NCBI GenBank assembly: GCA_017529425.1
Contig: JAFXNQ010000015.1
Location: 41,612-105,611, forward strand
DNA length: 64,000 nucleotides
Direction: 5' to 3'
From: Bacteroidales bacterium
GTDB taxonomy: Bacteria > Bacteroidota > Bacteroidia > Bacteroidales > UBA932
Below the pieces are notes generated by a model. The model saw nothing but the letters and a program-made list of their open reading frames with translations, ran no database searches and had not been told where the DNA came from. Position 1 is the stretch's first letter. Each line of letters starts with the position of its first letter. The translations under genes were made by a program, and so were the position numbers. Shown here piece after piece: positions 34,915-42,955 of this stretch.

Positions 34915-36336
34915 ATGAGTGAGAAGGACATTCTTCTCGGCAACATCAGGTCCGGACAGCCTTTGTCTCTTTCAGAGCGGGTCCGGCTCACGCTGATGCT
35001 CAGCGGCCCTGCGATACTGGCGCAGCTGGCATCGGTTCTGCTTCAGTTCATAGACGCGTCTATGGTAGGAAGTCTCGGGGCGGGCCCTTCCGCCTCGATC
35101 GGCCTGGTTTCCACGAGCACCTGGCTGTGCGGCGGTTTCTGCATCGCTCTCGCGCAGGGATTCTCAGTGCAGGTCGCCCACCGGCTGGGAGCAAACGACC
35201 CCGCCGGCGCCCGCAATGTGATGCGTGAAGGCATCTTCGTGGTCACGGTTTTCTCTCTGCTGCTCAGCCTGCTGGCGGTCAGTGTGTCGGGTGCCCTGCC
35301 TCGCTGGCTGGGTGGGGAAGATGCCATACGTGGCGACGCATCGGCGTATTTCCGTATTTATGCCGCGTTCATACCTGCTATGCAGTTCTGCTTTTTCGGG
35401 GCCACGATGCTGCAGTGCAGCGGCGATATGAGGACTCCGAGCATTCTGGACATCCTTATGTGCGTGCTGGATGTAGTCTTCAATTTTTTCTTGATTTTTC
35501 CGACTCGGGAAGTCACTCTTCTCGGGGCGTCGGTCACGATACCGGGTGCAGGGATGGGGGTGCGCGGTGCAGCGCTCGGCACCGGCCTTTCTGAGGTGAT
35601 AACTGCCATCCTGACCCTTTATTTCCTGTTTGTGCGCAACCGCGACCTGTCGATAGTGCATCACTCCGGTACTTTTCTTCCGTGCAAGCAGACCCTGAAG
35701 AAAGCTTTTGGCATAACCGGCCCGCTGTGGCTGCAGAATCTGGTGATGCGCGGTGCATATATCGCCAGCACTTTAATAGTGGCGCCTTTGGGGGCAGTCT
35801 CAATAGCGGCCAATTCTTTTGCGATAATCGCTGAGAGTTTCTGTTATATGCCCGGTTACGGTATGGCAGATGCGGCAACAACCCTGGTGGGCCAGAGTCT
35901 GGGTGCCTCGCGCAAGGATATGGCGCGCAGTTTCGCGTATATAACAACGGCTTTGGGAATGGGACTGATGGTGTTGCTTGCGGTGGTTATGTATATCTTT
36001 GCTCCGTCTGTTATGAGTCTGCTGAGTGTGGATGCCGACGTGGTGGCGCTGGGTGCGCGATGCTTGCGCATGGAGGCTTTTGCTGAGGCAGGTTATGCGG
36101 TATCCATCGTGGCGTTCGGGGCCTGCGTCGGCGCCGGTGACACCAAAATCCCGACGCTTTTAAACCTTATCAGCGTATGGGCGGTGAGAATCACCCTGGC
36201 AATACTTCTCACGCCAAAGTATGGCCTTATGGGATACTGGATTGCAATGCTCATTGAACTCAACGTACGTGGTGCGTTGTTTGCATGGCGTTTACTTGGT
36301 AATAAATGGATGAATACAAAACTGACTTCTGATTGA
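34915..36336 (+). CDS. MATE-family multidrug efflux transporter
   Basis: 473 residues, 12 predicted membrane helices in two similar six-helix bundles. Features of MATE proteins: SGPAILAQLASVLLQFIDASMVGSLG near the N-terminus, QGFSVQVAHRLGANDPAGARNVM in the first half and GYGMADAATTLVGQSLGASRKDMARS in the second. These exchange Na+ or H+ for cationic or other compounds. It is in a plus-strand run with the DUF1538-PII genes and overlaps neither; substrate unknown. A DUF3737 gene follows after 1 base. Confidence 0.92.
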   Translation: MSEKDILLGNIRSGQPLSLSERVRLTLMLSGPAILAQLASVLLQFIDASMVGSLGAGPSASIGLVSTSTWLCGGFCIALAQGFSVQVAHRLGANDPAGARNVMREGIFVVTVFSLLLSLLAVSVSGALPRWLGGEDAIRGDASAYFRIYAAFIPAMQFCFFGATMLQCSGDMRTPSILDILMCVLDVVFNFFLIFPTREVTLLGASVTIPGAGMGVRGAALGTGLSEVITAILTLYFLFVRNRDLSIVHHSGTFLPCKQTLKKAFGITGPLWLQNLVMRGAYIASTLIVAPLGAVSIAANSFAIIAESFCYMPGYGMADAATTLVGQSLGASRKDMARSFAYITTALGMGLMVLLAVVMYIFAPSVMSLLSVDADVVALGARCLRMEAFAEAGYAVSIVAFGACVGAGDTKIPTLLNLISVWAVRITLAILLTPKYGLMGYWIAMLIELNVRGALFAWRLLGNKWMNTKLTSD

Positions 36337-36337
36337 T

Positions 36338-37183
36338 ATGACGATAATAAAAGATAAGGAATTCGGAGGGGAAAGGCCTCTGTTTGAAACACATGGGGCG
36401 CATCTTGAGAATGTTGTGATTACCGACGGAGAATCCGCGCTTAAACATTGCAGCGATATTGAGGTGTCGGGATGCCGCTTCTTTGGGAAGTATCCCCTTT
36501 GGCATGTTGACGGCTGCACTGTGTGCGACAGCTATTTTGCACCCGAGGCTCGTTCTGCAATCTGGTACACTAATAACCTGAAGATGTTTGATAGTGTGAT
36601 TGATGGTCCCAAATTTTTCCGCGAGATGCAAGATGTAAGCCTCGAAAGGGTAGTGATAAACGATGCGGACGAGACCTTCTGGCGAGTGCGCGGACTGCGA
36701 CTCAAAGATGTAACGCTGCGTGGCGGAACCTATCCGTTTATGTTCTCTGAGGATATCGAGGTGGAGAATCTTGACAGCGACTCCAAATATGTATTCCAGT
36801 ATTGCAAGAATGTTGTTGTGCGCAACTCAAAGATTGTCACTAAAGACTCATTTTGGGAGTGCGAGAACGTAACGGTTTACGATTCGCTGCTGGACGGCGA
36901 GTATCTGGCCTGGCATTCTAAGAATGTCCGGCTGGTGAACTGCCACCTCGCCGGTGAGCAGTTGCTCTGTTATGTGGATAATCTTGTGTTGGAAAACTGC
37001 ACGTTCGATGCCGCATGCGACCGGGTATTTGAGTATTCAACTGTTAATGCAGACATAAGCGGGCATATCGCCAACATAAAGAATCCCACTTCAGGACGTA
37101 TCGTAGCCGACAGCGTGGGCAGCGTGACTATTGATGATAACATACGTAAACCTGCAGATTGTGAAATAATTATAAGAAAATGA
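36338..37183 (+). CDS. DUF3737 beta-helix protein
   Basis: 281 residues without a signal peptide. The sequence is a continuous run of short strand-turn repeats such as ECENVTVYDSLLDGEYLAWHSKNVRLVNCHLAG and DNLVLENCTF, as in the DUF3737 family. These cytosolic beta-helices are frequent in Bacteroidales and Firmicutes, with no known function. It sits between the MATE exporter and a secreted phosphatase, and its stop overlaps the next ATG by four bases, so coupling to the phosphatase is likely. Confidence 0.85.
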   Translation: MTIIKDKEFGGERPLFETHGAHLENVVITDGESALKHCSDIEVSGCRFFGKYPLWHVDGCTVCDSYFAPEARSAIWYTNNLKMFDSVIDGPKFFREMQDVSLERVVINDADETFWRVRGLRLKDVTLRGGTYPFMFSEDIEVENLDSDSKYVFQYCKNVVVRNSKIVTKDSFWECENVTVYDSLLDGEYLAWHSKNVRLVNCHLAGEQLLCYVDNLVLENCTFDAACDRVFEYSTVNADISGHIANIKNPTSGRIVADSVGSVTIDDNIRKPADCEIIIRK

Positions 37184-37902
37184 AAAAGATACTGATTTCT
37201 GCTGCAGCACTGATGCTGTCTGTATTTGCGTTTGCGCAGGACCTTGACGACACCTGGAATTACCCAGCGCTGCTTCCCGGCAGTGAGTGTCCCAACAGCC
37301 TGCTGATTCTCCCGGAGGCTCCGCTCCCTAATGACGCCGTATTCTCCTACGATTTCTCTCAGTATCTGTGGGGGAAGTTGCAGCGCAAAGAGGAACGTGG
37401 TGCGCAGGCTGCTCAGGATGCAAAACTCGATATAGACAATGTCCTGGCTAACTTTTCGCCTTGTATGGGAGTAACTCTCACCCGTAACAATTCTCCGGTT
37501 CTGGCTCATCTGCTGGCCGGCTTGCTCAATTGCGAAGCGACGACCACGGCAAAGAAGCACTATATGCGTGTGCGTCCTTTTGTGCTGTTCAACGAGCCTT
37601 CGCTGACGCCGGAAGACGAGTCGTATCTTGTTTCTGACGGGTCGTATCCTTCCGGCCATGCTGCTTACGGCTGGGCTGTGGCGCTGATTCTTACCGAAAT
37701 TAACCCTGCCCGCCAGAATGAAATCCTCAAATATGGCTATGAGTTTGGGCAGAGCCGAGTAATTTGCGGTGTACACTTCCAAAGCGATGTCGATGCCGGC
37801 CGCATTATGGGTGCAGCTATGGTTGCCCGTCTGCATGCCGACAAAAACTTCATGAAACAGCTCTGTAAAGCCAAAAAGGAGTTCAGGAAGCATTCCAGGT
37901 AA
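37180..37902 (+). CDS. Secreted PAP2 (class A) acid phosphatase
   Basis: 240 residues with a signal peptide (MKKILISAAALMLSVFAFA). The three PAP2 blocks are complete: KKHYMRVRP (KX6RP), PSGHAAYGW (PSGH) and SRVICGVHFQSDVDAG (SRX5HX3D), providing the phosphate-binding Arg/Lys, catalytic His and nucleophile His-Asp pair. The class A PhoN type dephosphorylates many monoesters in the periplasm. It ends the operon that begins with DUF1538. Confidence 0.93.
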   Translation: MKKILISAAALMLSVFAFAQDLDDTWNYPALLPGSECPNSLLILPEAPLPNDAVFSYDFSQYLWGKLQRKEERGAQAAQDAKLDIDNVLANFSPCMGVTLTRNNSPVLAHLLAGLLNCEATTTAKKHYMRVRPFVLFNEPSLTPEDESYLVSDGSYPSGHAAYGWAVALILTEINPARQNEILKYGYEFGQSRVICGVHFQSDVDAGRIMGAAMVARLHADKNFMKQLCKAKKEFRKHSR

Positions 37903-38006
37903 GAGACACTGCACATACTATTGCCGCCTGAGTCGTTGCTACTAAGGTGTTGTTATTCCGGGACAAATTGTGTACATTTACACATATTACTGAATAAGAC
38001 TGTATT

Positions 38007-38957
38007 ATGATGAATAAGAGGGTGGTATTCTGCCTGATGGCATCTCTTACAATATTTGGCTGCCAGGTTACGGAGGAGCATGAATTTGCACCTGGGGTAA
38101 AGGCTTTCACTGCAACAATGGAGCCCTTAGCGACCGATGGGGCAGAAGCAGGGACTAAGACATCGCTGGATAATGAGGGCAATGTGCTCTGGAAACAGGG
38201 TGACCAGGTCAGTATCTTTGCCGGGAGCGCTATCAACGAGCATTACCGGGTTTCTGACGCGTCTGACGGCAAGACAGCCGCGACTTTGAATAAGGTAGAG
38301 AGCACTGGTTCTGTTGCCGGAGGGGAGATTCCCAACAATGTTGCCTTCTATCCCTATGTATCAACTGCCGCAATAGCCAAAAGCGGAGGCTCATATGTCA
38401 TCAGTGACATATCACTTCCTGCAAACCAGAATTATGCGATTTCCAGTTTTGGCAATGGAGCCTTCCCTATGACAGCCGTTACTGGTTCAACGAATGATTT
38501 TAACCTCAAGTTCAAGAATGTCCTAGGCGGTTTGAAGCTTCAGTTGAAGGGTAATGCCATCATTACATCAATCAGTGTAACCGGTAATAACAGCGAAGTT
38601 CTCTGCGGTGCGGCATATGTTACAGTTTCTGATACAGCAGTGCCTTCGATTGCCTTGACTGATATGTCTTCAACGACCATTACCTTGGATTGCGGTAATG
38701 GTGTACAGATAGGCGCAGAAACGGCTACAGCGTTCATCATCGCTCTTCCTCCAATGACAATGTCCGGCGGCTTCACAGTGACGGTGACCGATACTGAAAA
38801 CAAGCGGATGGAGATAAAGACCACCAGAAGCCAGACCATCACCCGCTCCAATCTCCTCTCAATGCCGTCTGTGGATTATGTTGGTGTGCCAGCGCCTGTT
38901 CCAGAAGTCGCTGGTTCTGGAGAAAGTACACCGTTGGAGCCTAATCCTGGTTATTAA
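38007..38957 (+). CDS. Fimbrillin-family lipoprotein
   Basis: 316 residues. The lipobox IFGC gives a lipoprotein. The opening GTKTSLDNEGNVLWKQGDQVSIFAG and the later NQNYAISSFGNGAFPMTAVTG/NLKFKNVLGGLKLQLKG are the common pattern of Bacteroidales fimbrillin-like (Mfa1/FimA-fold) lipoproteins, in which two transthyretin-like domains precede donor-strand exchange. The C-terminus is proline-rich. It is single, with no anchor gene beside it, and is preceded by only a weak TACATTTA element. Start 38007 or 38010 is undecided (ATGATG). Confidence 0.72.
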   Translation: MMNKRVVFCLMASLTIFGCQVTEEHEFAPGVKAFTATMEPLATDGAEAGTKTSLDNEGNVLWKQGDQVSIFAGSAINEHYRVSDASDGKTAATLNKVESTGSVAGGEIPNNVAFYPYVSTAAIAKSGGSYVISDISLPANQNYAISSFGNGAFPMTAVTGSTNDFNLKFKNVLGGLKLQLKGNAIITSISVTGNNSEVLCGAAYVTVSDTAVPSIALTDMSSTTITLDCGNGVQIGAETATAFIIALPPMTMSGGFTVTVTDTENKRMEIKTTRSQTITRSNLLSMPSVDYVGVPAPVPEVAGSGESTPLEPNPGY

Positions 38958-38986
38958 AAGGGGCAAAACCCGTGTCAAAAAATGGT

Positions 38987-39101
38987 CTCCCGGAGCACAG
39001 AAAAGCCTGTCTGAAAATGTTGATATACAAGCCTCCCTTCCCGGGAAGGGAGGTTGGAGGGTTGGGACAAAAATAAGGGCTCCCGGAGCACAGAAAAAGC
39101 C
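38987..39101. repeat. Direct repeat and 22-bp palindrome between fimbrillin gene and tRNA-Lys
   Basis: CTCCCGGAGCACAGAAAAGCC at 38987-39007 recurs at 39080-39101 with one extra A. Between them, 39032-39053 is a perfect 22-bp palindrome (11 bases CCTCCCTTCCC and its complement). The second direct copy is also the left arm of the long hairpin next to tRNA-Lys. No gene is present in this block. Confidence 0.75.
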
Positions 39102-39132
39102 AAGTCGAAAGACTTGGCTTTTTCTGTGCTCC
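39085..39132 (-). terminator. Long perfect hairpin overlapping the 3' end of tRNA-Lys
   Basis: The arms 39085-39106 and 39111-39132 are a perfect 22-bp inverted repeat with a four-base loop (TTTC on the minus strand). The right arm includes the last six bases of tRNA-Lys, so in the transcript the acceptor 3' strand is part of the terminator stem. GGCTTTTTCTG follows in the arm rather than a clean U-run after it, so termination may be atypical. Confidence 0.7.
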
Positions 39133-39199
39133 CTCAGGGTCTCGAACCCTGGACCCCAACATTAAGAGTGTCGTGCTCTACCAACTGAGCTAAGGAAGC
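39127..39199 (-). tRNA. tRNA-Lys (anticodon CTT)
   Basis: 73-base cloverleaf: acceptor GCTTCCT/AGGGAGC, D-arm GCTC/GAGC, anticodon stem CGACA/TGTTG with loop CTCTTAA (anticodon CTT), variable loop GGGTC and T-arm CAGGG-TTCGAGA-CCCTG. Discriminator A, CCA not encoded. It reads AAG. Its promoter is perfect; its 3' end is buried in a long inverted repeat. Confidence 0.92.
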
Positions 39200-39209
39200 G
39201 TTCGGGCTG

Positions 39210-39239
39210 CAAATGTAGTTATATTTTTTTAATCAGCAA
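39210..39239 (-). promoter_or_regulatory. tRNA-Lys promoter
   Basis: Minus strand: TTG 39239-39237, 19-base spacer, TACATTTG 39217-39210. Same -7 octamer and spacing as the tRNA-Glu promoter at 15020-15049. Confidence 0.75.
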
Positions 39240-39306
39240 ATTTTGTGTCGCTTTTTCTAAATGCTTGTCATCCGGTAGCGATGTGTGTGCCGAAGCCTAA
39301 AATTCT

Positions 39307-39314
39307 TATATTTG
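39307..39314 (+). promoter_or_regulatory. -7 box of clpC
   Basis: TATATTTG, 10 bases before the ATG at 39324, so the message would be nearly leaderless. It also rules out the in-frame ATG at 39285 as start. The -33 TTG is replaced by GTG-like sequence. Confidence 0.5.
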
Positions 39315-39323
39315 TCACTTGTT

Positions 39324-41789
39324 ATGGCAAAAGATTTTACAAGAGACCTGCAACGGATTTTTTCTTATGCAAGGGAAGAGGCTGCCCGTCTGGGCAACCG
39401 AGAGGCGACGCTGGACCATATTTTCCTGGCATTGTTGCGGGACGGCGATAATGACGCAATCGCAGCCCTGGATGCACTTGGTGCCGATAAGGCGATGGTC
39501 CGCGCCGAGATAGAGAGTGTTCTCAAAGAGTCGCAGTCAATTCCGTACGACGAGTCAAAAGATATTAAGTTCTCTACCGACATAGATGATTTTTACAAGA
39601 ACGTATCGATGGAGATATCGCAGCTTCTTACTTTTTCTCCGACATTGGAGGTGGTGTTGCTCGCTGTTCTCAAGGATACCGGCACTACTGTGGCGCCGAT
39701 TCTGGCCCGCAGCGGGATTACGTACGAATCGTTGCGCGAGTATATTAAAGCAAAATCTTCCGGCTCATCTAAAAACAGGTCGCTGGAGGAACTTATGAGT
39801 GAAAAAGAAGAGGAGATACTTCCAACAGAAGATGCTCCCGGCCCCATTCCGGAGTTCAAGATTAATCCCAGGCCTCTACGTGAGCAGAAACCAAAGGATA
39901 TCAAGACGCCTAATCTGGATAAGTTCGGCACTGACCTTACGGCTGCTGCCGCCTCCGGCAATCTTGATCCTGTAGTTGGCCGGTCTAAAGAGATAGAGCG
40001 TCTGTTGCAGGTTCTTGTCCGCCGCAAAAAGAACAATCCGGTGCTGGTGGGCGAGGCTGGTGTTGGCAAAAGCGCCATCGTGGAGGGGCTTGCACAGCGG
40101 ATTGTCAACCGTGAGGTTCCTCAGGCACTGCTCCATAAACGCCTGCTTACCATAGATATGGGCAGCGTGGTGGCCGGCACCAAGTATCGCGGCCAGTTTG
40201 AGGAGCGAATGCGTGGAATTGTGGAGGAACTAAAGGCCAGCGAGGATACAATCATCTTTATAGACGAACTGCATACTCTGGTGGGTGCCGGAGCCCAGGC
40301 GGGGAGTCTGGATGCGGCCAACCTTTTGAAGCCGGCACTTGCACGCGGCGAAATCCAGTGCATAGGTGCCACTACTCTTGATGAATACCGGCAGGTGATT
40401 GAGAAAGACGGTGCCCTTGAGCGTCGCTTCCAGAAGATTCTGGTGGAACCCACCGACTTTGAGCAAACGCTGGCAATTCTGCAGGCTCTCAAGCCCAAGT
40501 ATGAGAACCATCATAATGTCACCTACACCGACGCGGCCTTAAAGGCATGTGTTTCGCTATCAAGCCGGTATATAACAGACAGGATGCAGCCCGACAAAGC
40601 AATCGATGTAATGGATGAGGCGGGTGCCCGCTGTAACGCAAATCTGGATCTCTTACAAGTGAAGCCGGTGGATGCCATTGAGCAGCTGGAGACTATCCGG
40701 GAGCAGAAGCGCCTGGCCGCCAATGCCGGAGACTTCCGTCAGGCAGCTCTCCTGAAGGAGAAGGAGGAGGCTTTGCTGGAGCTGACAGAGAATCAATCCC
40801 GTCCTCAGAATCCCGATCCGATAGTGATTACGGAAGGTAATATTGCCACTGTCGTTTCAATGATGACCAACATCCCTGTCCATCGCGTCAGCGAGAGTGA
40901 AGGGGAGAAGCTGGTAAATATGGCAACCAAGCTCAAGAAGCTTATAATTGGCCAGGACGATGCCGTAGAAGCCGTTGTCAAGGCCATACAACGCAACCGA
41001 GCCGGGCTGCGTGACCCGGGTAAGCCTATAGGCTCTTTCATCTTCCTGGGCCCGACCGGCGTGGGTAAGACATATCTTGCAAAGAAGATTGCGGAGTATA
41101 TGTTTGACAGTGAAGATAACCTAATCCGCATCGATATGAGTGAATATATGGAGAGCTACTCTCTCAGCACCCTTATCGGAGCGCCTCCGGGTTATGTGGG
41201 TTACGACCAGGGTGGGCACCTGAGTGAGATGGTGCGCCGCAAACCATACAGCGTTGTACTTTTTGACGAGATTGAGAAAGCTCATCAGGATATCTTCAAT
41301 CTGCTCCTGCAGGTGCTTGACGAAGGGCGACTCACCGACGCTGCCGGACGTCACATAGATTTCCGCAACACCATCCTTATCATGACCTCCAACATTGGGA
41401 GCAAACAGGTAAGTGAGTTGGGAGAGGGAATCGGCTTCAAGAGTGTATCAAACGACTCTGCAAAGAGGCAGAATGTGATAATTGAGAAGGCTTTGCGTCG
41501 CAAGTTCTCGCCGGAGTTCCTCAACCGCATTGATGACCGCATCCTGTTCAACTCCCTTACCAGGGATGATGTGGAAAAGATCCTTGACATTGAGTTGGAT
41601 AAGTTCCACAAGCGTGTGGCGCAGATGGGTATGGAGGTAAAGGTGAGCGCTGTAACCCGGGCAAAGATAATTGATGAGGGTTACGACCCGGAATACGGTG
41701 CCCGACCGCTGAAGCGTGCCATCCAGAAGTATCTGGAAGACCCGCTAGCAGAGAAGATTATCGCTGGCAAGAGGCCTGGCAAGTGTTGA
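39324..41789 (+). CDS. clpC: ClpC-type AAA+ protease ATPase subunit
   Basis: 821 residues. Two N-domain repeats ([23 protein letters not shown] and the following [13 protein letters not shown]) recruit adaptors. AAA module 1 has [13 protein letters not shown] (about 242) and [12 protein letters not shown]; module 2 has [13 protein letters not shown] (about 575), [11 protein letters not shown] and TSNIGSKQ. Between them is a UVR-like stretch [20 protein letters not shown], so it is ClpC rather than ClpA or ClpB. It unfolds substrates for ClpP, which is not in the window. Monocistronic, convergent with the pigment operon. Confidence 0.93.
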   Translation: MAKDFTRDLQRIFSYAREEAARLGNREATLDHIFLALLRDGDNDAIAALDALGADKAMVRAEIESVLKESQSIPYDESKDIKFSTDIDDFYKNVSMEISQLLTFSPTLEVVLLAVLKDTGTTVAPILARSGITYESLREYIKAKSSGSSKNRSLEELMSEKEEEILPTEDAPGPIPEFKINPRPLREQKPKDIKTPNLDKFGTDLTAAAASGNLDPVVGRSKEIERLLQVLVRRKKNNPVLVGEAGVGKSAIVEGLAQRIVNREVPQALLHKRLLTIDMGSVVAGTKYRGQFEERMRGIVEELKASEDTIIFIDELHTLVGAGAQAGSLDAANLLKPALARGEIQCIGATTLDEYRQVIEKDGALERRFQKILVEPTDFEQTLAILQALKPKYENHHNVTYTDAALKACVSLSSRYITDRMQPDKAIDVMDEAGARCNANLDLLQVKPVDAIEQLETIREQKRLAANAGDFRQAALLKEKEEALLELTENQSRPQNPDPIVITEGNIATVVSMMTNIPVHRVSESEGEKLVNMATKLKKLIIGQDDAVEAVVKAIQRNRAGLRDPGKPIGSFIFLGPTGVGKTYLAKKIAEYMFDSEDNLIRIDMSEYMESYSLSTLIGAPPGYVGYDQGGHLSEMVRRKPYSVVLFDEIEKAHQDIFNLLLQVLDEGRLTDAAGRHIDFRNTILIMTSNIGSKQVSELGEGIGFKSVSNDSAKRQNVIIEKALRRKFSPEFLNRIDDRILFNSLTRDDVEKILDIELDKFHKRVAQMGMEVKVSAVTRAKIIDEGYDPEYGARPLKRAIQKYLEDPLAEKIIAGKRPGKC

Positions 41790-41803
41790 CGGACTCAACT
41801 CCT

Positions 41804-42937
41804 TCAATTCTTGGGGCGTGTAAGGGAGAAAAGATTAAGCAGGTTCTCTGTCATCCGCGACCAGGAGAATTCTTTCTTCTGTAGGGCTATTCCGGCAGAA
41901 AAGTCTGGACGGCGGGTATAGAAGTCGTCGATAGCGTCCGCTATGGCATGTGGTTCCGGTTCAACCACATAACCGCACTTCCCGTCGGGGACAATCTCTG
42001 CCAGCCCACCTACGCGGGTAACGACCATCGGCTTGTCAAAACTGTACGCTATCTGGGTTATACCGCTCTGCGTTGCCGTCTTGTAGGGCTGTACAATGAG
42101 GTCGGAAACAATGAAGAAGTGGCATACCTGATTGTCTGGAATAAACCTGGGAAACCAGTGGATGCGATTCTCAAGTGCGAGATAGTGAGACAACTCGCGG
42201 TATTTCTCTTCATTAGAATAAAATTCTCCCGCAACGATGAGCTCCGCCTTGTTGTCTTTAAGTTTTTTGCACGACATCGCCTCAAGCAGCAGGTCAAGAC
42301 CCTTGTAGTCGCGGATAAGGCCAAAAAAGAGATAGTAATCTTTAGCAGGGTCAAGCCCCAGTGCCGCGGCCGATTCCTCTTTGGTCCCAGAGGCGTAGTA
42401 ATGGTCATATAGAGGATGGGGAGAGAACACGGCAGGTTTGGTGTTGTCAAATGACTTGAGTTCATCCAGAACCGATTGGGACATAGCCAGGAACCCATCC
42501 ACGCCTCCTACAAAATACTTGGCAAATAATCTGTCGCCCGGCCTTTTGTCGTGTGGTATGATATTGTCTACCAGAGAGACAACCTTGATGCCGCGCTTGC
42601 GCAGATAGCGGCCTACAGTGCCCAAAGAGGGGCCGAAATAGGGCATCCAGAACCGTAATACAACAGCATCGGGGGATTCTTTGGCAATCAGGCGGGCGGT
42701 TTTAAACCACGAGAAGGGGCTCACTGAACTCAGCGTACGCACAATATCCAGATTCACAGGCTGTTTCTCTGAAGAATACTGTGTCTTTCCGGGAAACAGG
42801 AAAGAGGGGTACTGCAGGGTGAAGGTATAAATCTTCACCTGATGTCCTTCTGACTGAAGCTGTAGCGCCAGTCTCTCATTGAATGTGGCAATGCCCCCGC
42901 GATATGGCCATGCCGGACCGACTATTATGATTTTCAT
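41804..42937 (-). CDS. GT4-family glycosyltransferase, last gene of the pigment operon
   Basis: 377 residues, GT-B fold. The N-terminus IIIVGPAWPYRGGIATFNERLA is the nucleotide-sugar-free Gly-rich loop, and the C-domain has YLFFGLIRDYKGLDLLLEAM (GT4 signature) and KPMVVTRVGGLAEIVPDGKCGYVVE with the EX7E-type donor site. No membrane segment. It lies 18 bases after the DUF5686 gene and thus probably in the operon, where a sugar transfer to the polyene or its lipid anchor would fit. The acceptor is unknown. Confidence 0.85.
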   Translation of the reverse strand: MKIIIVGPAWPYRGGIATFNERLALQLQSEGHQVKIYTFTLQYPSFLFPGKTQYSSEKQPVNLDIVRTLSSVSPFSWFKTARLIAKESPDAVVLRFWMPYFGPSLGTVGRYLRKRGIKVVSLVDNIIPHDKRPGDRLFAKYFVGGVDGFLAMSQSVLDELKSFDNTKPAVFSPHPLYDHYYASGTKEESAAALGLDPAKDYYLFFGLIRDYKGLDLLLEAMSCKKLKDNKAELIVAGEFYSNEEKYRELSHYLALENRIHWFPRFIPDNQVCHFFIVSDLIVQPYKTATQSGITQIAYSFDKPMVVTRVGGLAEIVPDGKCGYVVEPEPHAIADAIDDFYTRRPDFSAGIALQKKEFSWSRMTENLLNLFSLTRPKN

Positions 42938-42955
42938 ATATCCAAATATAGCAAA

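Noticed and set aside
38987..39132. Phage or island attachment site at tRNA-Lys
   Set aside because: The repeats are inverted relative to the tRNA end or lie close by, and no integrase or element is present in the window.
38941..39162. Minus-strand frame over the repeat block and tRNA-Lys
   Set aside because: It runs through tRNA and palindromic sequence and has no protein-like pattern.
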